Source of the DNA: Nemertoderma westbladi
Lineage: Eukaryota > Xenacoelomorpha > Nemertodermatida > Nemertodermatidae
Direction: 5' to 3'
Length of the DNA: 21,799 nucleotides
Assembly: GCA_032718475.1 (NCBI GenBank)
Contig: JAUCBJ010005537.1
Coordinates: 1 to 21,799 of the forward strand
Numbering within the stretch: the first letter of the stretch is position 1; the number at the start of each line of letters is the position of its first letter. The notes below the pieces were generated by a model. The model had not been told where the DNA came from and searched no databases. It was given only the letters and a program-made list of their open reading frames with translations. The translations under genes were made by a program, and so were the position numbers. Below are positions 17,922 through 21,799 of this stretch, piece after piece.

Positions 17922-18263
17922 TTGTGTGGATCTAAAGGAGTTTCATTTCTGGAGAAACAAGAAAACTTAATCCAAGACTCTGTGTCAAGCGCTGCCTTAC
18001 CTTACCTTAGAGACATTGTTGAGGTTAAATTCTACAAAGACTGCAGCAAATTGGCATATAAAACAAGTTTTGAAAGTCCGGCAATTTCATTGCCATTTCT
18101 CCGGGTGAAGTTTTCTCCGGAGCAGGTGCCGAAAATAAAAACCAAGAATCGCAGAATAAAATTATCTAAGAAAGAAACATTGACCAATGATCAAACAACT
18201 TTTGGTAAAGATGCCGGAGAGTCGAAGAAAATTTTGGTTCGAAATGCCAGCTTCATCAGATAA
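17922..18263 (+). other. Open frame without ATG, unknown
   Basis: The frame is open for 114 codons to TAA at 18261 and contains no methionine codon, so it cannot be a stand-alone gene. It is Lys/Ser-rich near its end (RRIKLSKKET), resembling a nuclear-targeting patch. No strong splice acceptor was seen. It may be a gene fragment or chance. Confidence 0.2.
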
Positions 18264-18714
18264 AACCGATCTAAACATCGAATATGTGGATGACCTGTGA
18301 AATGAAACGCAAATGGGAAACTCATCCCGTGATTTATTGCCGCTACTCATCCCGCCTGATAACTGTAAACTTTGGGCGATACTGTTTAATACAGTAATGT
18401 GAACTTTCGGTGATACAGTTTAATTAATGTAAAATTTGATTATATGAAACTACAGTATATGAGTGGTTACTGGTTAAGATATACAGTATCATAAGAATTC
18501 AGTATGTAGGCCTATTATAAATTAATTTTACTGGATATTTCGGGGAAAAAAGTCAGAACGAAATGCCAGCCCGCAAAAGTTCGAAAACTGTAACTGCGAT
18601 TATCACACTACACGGAAAAACACTTACTAGGTTTTGGCATGAAGCAGCCGTACTGTATCTACTACTACTAGGATCGGCATGCTGCATTGCAGCTGCATTT
18701 TTAAGAATGCTGTG
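18264..18714. other. AT-rich stretch with a 34-bp tandem duplication
   Basis: GTAAACTTTGGGCGATACTG (18366) recurs as GTGAACTTTCGGTGATACAG (about 18400). TTACTAGGTTTTGGCATG near 18628-18645 is the exact reverse complement of a segment near 16303-16320. No gene is supported. Confidence 0.5.
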
Positions 18715-19110
18715 CCGGCTTATCGACAAAATTGCACCGCCACAGATCCCTATCACCCATGACATTTGCTAGATCATCCTCAACTTCAAGGCCAGTGTCC
18801 TTTAAGATGCGTCTCAAGAAAGTCATGGGCTGTCCACCACGCTTATTCACTCCATGGGGCTGCAAAGTACAAGATTATGCACTGGCTGGTCCTCACGGCG
18901 AAAGCAATGTCCTGCAAAGCGGAGGCGATTTTGTTCTAGTGTCAAGCTTGGGGGAACCAATGAGACACCTCCAATGTTATATAGTGTCTGGTTGGAGATG
19001 TGTGCATTGTACTTGACACAATGAACCCGGCGTAGCATACTTGTGAATGTGCCATCCAGAGATTTGGTGTCCTCAGCAGTTAGAGCCATCCGCAAGCGTG
19101 GACACCCAAA
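18715..19110 (-). pseudogene. C-terminal fragment of a second LINE reverse transcriptase
   Basis: Minus-strand translation gives KSLDGTFTSMLRRV, RLRFAGHCFRREDQPV, then after a frameshift near 18845 GQPMTFLRRILKDTGL and MGDRDLWR. This series (LDGTYTRMLR, RLRFAGHC, GRPxxTxxxxLxxDTG, MEDRxxWR) is the usual tail of APE-type LINE polymerases common in marine invertebrates. The catalytic domain is absent. It is dead and lies in the intron between the JmjC-like exons, in the same orientation as that gene. Confidence 0.8.
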
Positions 19111-19226
19111 CTGTATTAAAATTTGTATTCTGTACCGTACTCCCGTACTGTATCACATGGGTGCAACTCTTGCCCAAAAAACTGGGCTCATACTGTAGGC
19201 CAACAAAGGATAGTCTATAAACTTAC

Positions 19227-19367
19227 CAACCAAAGTACCAACCAGTAGAACTCTGATTGGTTTCAGTTAGCGCTTGCTTTAGATTTCTTGCTTCAGTTGT
19301 ATAGGGGAAGAATTGACATTCCAATGAGTTTACATCATACGATTTGCTCTCCTCTTCATAGATTGAT
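19227..19367 (-). CDS. Internal exon of a JmjC/cupin-like gene
   Basis: The minus-strand acceptor is ACCTGTTTGTTACATTCAG (pyrimidine-rich, strong) and the donor GTAAGTTT lies at 19219-19226. The 141-bp exon is open in only one phase: one base, 46 codons, two bases. It encodes SIYEEESK, then LECQFFPYTTEARNL and STGWYFG. The CQFFPYxTE and WYxGWSNC motifs are ones I associate with a JmjC/cupin-8 family in invertebrates. Its phase-2 end fits exon 15945-16080, and the junction creates Trp in GWSNC. It does not fit the signal-peptide exon directly (phase 0), so at least one exon between them is missing or unrecognised. Confidence 0.6.
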
Positions 19368-19389
19368 CTGAATGTAACAAACAGGTAAA

Positions 19390-19560
19390 AACTGATCTAC
19401 AACTACAACTAACATAAACGACAAAGAAGAACATATATTTTTCCACATCCAGTATGAAAAGCACACCAGCTACCCACAGCAGCGGAAATATCAACATGTT
19501 CTTCCGGGATTTTATGACGATTTGATGCGGATACATTTCAATATAAATCACGATCGAGAA
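19390..19560 (-). other. Possible membrane-protein exon or chance open frame
   Basis: A frame continuous with the minisatellite reads VRVFSIVIYIEMYPHQI and LIFPLLWVAGVLFIL, hydrophobic and varied in codon use. It runs to a stop at 19330. No convincing splice sites join it to the neighbouring exons and I recognise no family. Confidence 0.2.
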
Positions 19561-19588
19561 GACCCGCACGGTTAGGTTCGCCACACGA

Positions 19589-19736
19589 CCCCACCAGCCC
19601 ACCCACCCCACCGGCCCACCCACCCCACCGGCCCACCCACCCCACCGGCCCACCCACCCCACCGGCCCACCCACCCCACCAGCCCACCCACCCCACCGGC
19701 CCACCCACCCCACCAGCCCACCCACCCCACCGGCCA
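19589..19736. repeat. 17-bp CCCCACCGGCCCACCCA minisatellite, G4-prone
   Basis: About nine near-perfect copies, varying mainly by CCGG/CCAG. The minus strand is GGGTGGGCCGGTGGGG repeated, with closely spaced G3-G4 runs able to form G-quadruplexes. All minus-strand frames stay open through it, so Gly/Trp/Val-rich reading frames here are not evidence of a protein. Confidence 0.95.
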
Positions 19737-20005
19737 CTCATTGTTCTTTAAATCTTAATGAGATACAGTTTAAACCTCCACCTTCTTACTGTAGTGGGTG
19801 GGTTAGAATTTTTAATTTTGTTTTCATTCTTTGATCATTAGGCCTACAGTACCACATTTACTTTCTTATTGTTTTCAAAATGGAAAGGGAAAATTAATCT
19901 TATTAATTTATAGATGGGAATGCAAAGTCCGTTTAATGGCTAAGACGACTTAAGAATAAAAACATAAAGTCCGACTTTAAAAAAAAGTTGTTAATACATA
20001 CTTAC

Positions 20006-20170
20006 GCAATCAAACTGCAAGGAAGGAGTTACAAATACGAGAGCTAGGTTGGGGTTTTGTCCCTTTATACCTCGTTTTATGTTGAGGTTTTTGCTGCGTA
20101 TTTGTAGGTTTTGGTCACTACTGGCAACAAGGGCCAGTGTAACTACCAAGAATAGTATAAACCAATTCAT
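20006..20170 (-). CDS. First coding exon with signal peptide, secreted or ER protein
   Basis: Minus-strand ATG at 20170 opens a 55-codon frame. Residues 1-18, MNWFILFLVVTLALVASS, form a textbook signal peptide with likely cleavage after Ser17 or Ser18. The next part is DQNLQIRSKNLNIKRG, with a basic KR pair. The frame reaches a consensus donor GTAAGTATG (20005-19997) in phase 0, after which an in-frame stop follows in three codons. A TATAAA lies 46 bases upstream of the ATG. It is probably the first exon of the gene whose JmjC-like exons lie 0.6 and 3.9 kb downstream on the same strand, since related JmjC proteins enter the secretory route. Direct splicing to 19227-19367 does not keep frame, so the link is inference. 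Confidence 0.55.
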
Positions 20171-20215
20171 ATTAATTGATTTGCGATTGAGAATTAAAGT
20201 TCAGCTAATAATACG

Positions 20216-20221
20216 TTTATA
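20216..20221 (-). promoter_or_regulatory. TATA box upstream of the signal-peptide exon
   Basis: TATAAA on the minus strand within GGGTATAAACG, about 46 bases before the ATG, leaving room for a short leader. TATA words are frequent in AT-rich DNA, so confidence is modest. Confidence 0.3.
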
Positions 20222-21597
20222 CCCAAAAATAATATATACAGTACTGTATTGTACGGTATAACTACTTTCGCTATTCTTATATATTCGTGAAATAAAAAAA
20301 ATAATAATGTAGATTTTTTATCAGCAGTTGTATCAGAATGTTTTAGTTTTGGAATAAAACTACATTTTATGCCATTATCCAATTAATTACAGCTCTCATT
20401 ATTTCTCACAAGTTTATTGGGAAGTCAATAATTCCACTGTAGAGGGCCTACTGTACAGTACTTTCGTAACACGTCGCCTTTTATCGCAGAATCATTAATT
20501 TGTGCTTCACAATCCGTCAATCAAATATAATTGTCTGGGAAGTTTGTTAAGGAGGAATTTAAAAGGTCGTGGCGTCTTTGTGCAGCTGCATGTCTATTGG
20601 ATTCCTAGCAAGGAATACAACTCTACTACAGGACTGGAAGAGTTAAAGTAAGCCCCCCGCCATGGCAACGGGGTACTTTTATATTTTATTCGATTCGCAT
20701 AGAAAACCATGCGCTATAGGTTTTTGAGGGTGGGGATTCCAATGTAGTGATTTTTGTTGAGTCAATATCTGAGGGCAATAGCTACAGGGAGGCTAACATT
20801 TTCGAACCAAAACAATAAATGAAGCAGGAAATTCAGGGATGCAGCTGACAATGTATAATATTCATATTTCATTAAGTAATTAATAATACTGTAACTGCAT
20901 GCAGTAACTGCAAGTATCTTTGTTTCCATTGGATAAATTAATTATTCTTCAGTACACAGTAGTAAGCTACCAGTCTACCGGTGAAGTGGTTAAGCGAAAG
21001 ATGATAAATACTGCATATAATTCAATTGTTTGGTTAAATAACAAGTGCAACCAATCATGGTAGACAATGAATTTAATCTCCGCCCTTCCCTTGTCAAAGG
21101 TTGGCATATTAAATATATCCTTGCCCTCTCGTGAACAAAGGCAATAAATAGCAATGGAGAATCGATAAGAACCATCAGCCTATTTCCTTTGTAAACTATT
21201 TTTGAACTCTAAACATTATTAACACATTTTAGCGCGCGCAACGGGGCAACGCATGAAGTGAAGATTATGTAGTCTTAGCGTATGCCACTACATAGAGTAT
21301 AGGCCTACAGGTATAGGATACGTACATTACACTGTTGAAAGCATTTGATGGTTGTGGGTTGTTATTGAACATACAGTAGGCCTATTGTCTTATTTTAGTA
21401 CTGAACCGCTTGGAATATGTAGGCCTACTAATGATAAACGTCGTATAGGCCAGCCCTGCAAACACTTTAACGTTAATAATGCATTAATATACGTTATTTT
21501 CTGACAATGCCAACGTTAATTATTAACGTAAAAAATACATATAAATAACGTTAGTTTGGCCGCCCTTTTAACCTTTTAACATTTTAAACGGTAGTGA
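20222..21597. other. AT-rich stretch upstream of the signal-peptide exon
   Basis: No gene is supported. It contains an X-box-like CGCCATGGCAAC at 20658-20669, three TAGGCCTA octamers (21300, 21377, 21420), and TAACGTTAA-type palindromes from about 21460. Confidence 0.5.
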
Positions 21598-21718
21598 TTT
21601 GGATCGTCAAAATATATTGTATGTTTAACGTAAAAAAATGACATATTACTGACAATCAGTTTGGATCGTTGGAATATATTGTATGTTTAACGTTAAAAAA
21701 TTACATATTACTGACAAT
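21598..21718 (+). repeat. 62-bp tandem duplication
   Basis: Two copies begin TTTGGATCGT at 21598 and 21660; both continue with AATATATTGTATGTTTAACGT and end CATATTACTGACAAT. Identity is around 90 percent. Confidence 0.92.
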
Positions 21719-21749
21719 GATAAAAACAACTGTAATGATTAACGCTTAA

Positions 21750-21778
21750 TTAATGTTTAAAAGTTAATTAAACATTAA
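21750..21778. repeat. Perfect 10-bp hairpin at window end
   Basis: TTAATGTTTA (21750-21759) pairs with TAAACATTAA (21769-21778) across a 9-base loop. With the preceding 62-bp repeats and TAACGTTAA words it may mark the edge of a MITE that continues past the window. Confidence 0.6.
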
Positions 21779-21799
21779 ACAAAATAATTTAACATATTC

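Noticed and set aside
19390-19522. A 42-codon minus-strand frame ending at GTTAGT in a phase that fits exon 19227-19367
   Set aside because: The implied intron would be only 46 bases, too short for a genome with kilobase introns, and the peptide matches nothing I know.
19330-19741. Minus-strand Gly/Trp/Val-rich frames
   Set aside because: The 17-bp repeat keeps all frames open. Only the part below 19560 has varied sequence, and it lacks splice support.

Overview
The window looks like AT-rich intronic or intergenic DNA from an animal, most likely a marine invertebrate or basal deuterostome. It has no bacterial-style gene layout. It carries non-LTR, BEL/Pao, hAT and piggyBac-type elements, GT-AG exons, and an over-represented TAGGCCTA octamer. 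The species cannot be named from this sequence.

Layout. (1) 1-3354, minus strand: a CR1/L2-like LINE with an uninterrupted 1049-codon endonuclease + reverse transcriptase ORF, a 3' UTR hairpin and an ATG-repeat tail at the window edge. (2) 3642-6920, plus strand: a BEL/Pao LTR retrotransposon remnant. It has the end of gag (two zinc knuckles), a protease-like domain without its catalytic Asp, no RT/RNase H/integrase, many purine-rich minisatellites, a string of eight hairpins, a polypurine tract and a 580-bp 3' LTR bounded by TGTGA...TCACA. (3) 6921-8186: AT-rich DNA with several RFX X-box-like palindromes and two GGGGTCC/GGACCCC palindromes. (4) 8187-15242: a nested set of DNA transposons. 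The outer element has ~0.5-kb inverted arms and a 7-bp target duplication. A 3.9-kb hAT-type element with an exact 8-bp duplication lies inside its left arm, and a 1.57-kb piggyBac-type element with TTAA sites lies inside the hAT. The right arm preserves the empty hAT site. A ~163-bp palindrome-bearing repeat occurs in the piggyBac-type element and again at 13.9-14.7 kb. (5) 15.9-20.2 kb, minus strand: pieces of what I take to be the only host gene. A first exon with signal peptide (20006-20170) and two exons (19227-19367, 15945-16080) that splice in phase to make a GWSNC motif suggest a secreted or ER JmjC/cupin-like protein. Its intron holds an inverted-repeat element built from 21-bp repeats and a LINE fragment. 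(6) 20.2-21.8 kb: AT-rich DNA ending in a 62-bp tandem duplication.

No element here except the LINE has a complete coding set. The BEL, hAT, piggyBac and outer elements are all non-autonomous as seen. If the JmjC gene continues to the left, everything below 15.9 kb could lie in its introns; that is inference.
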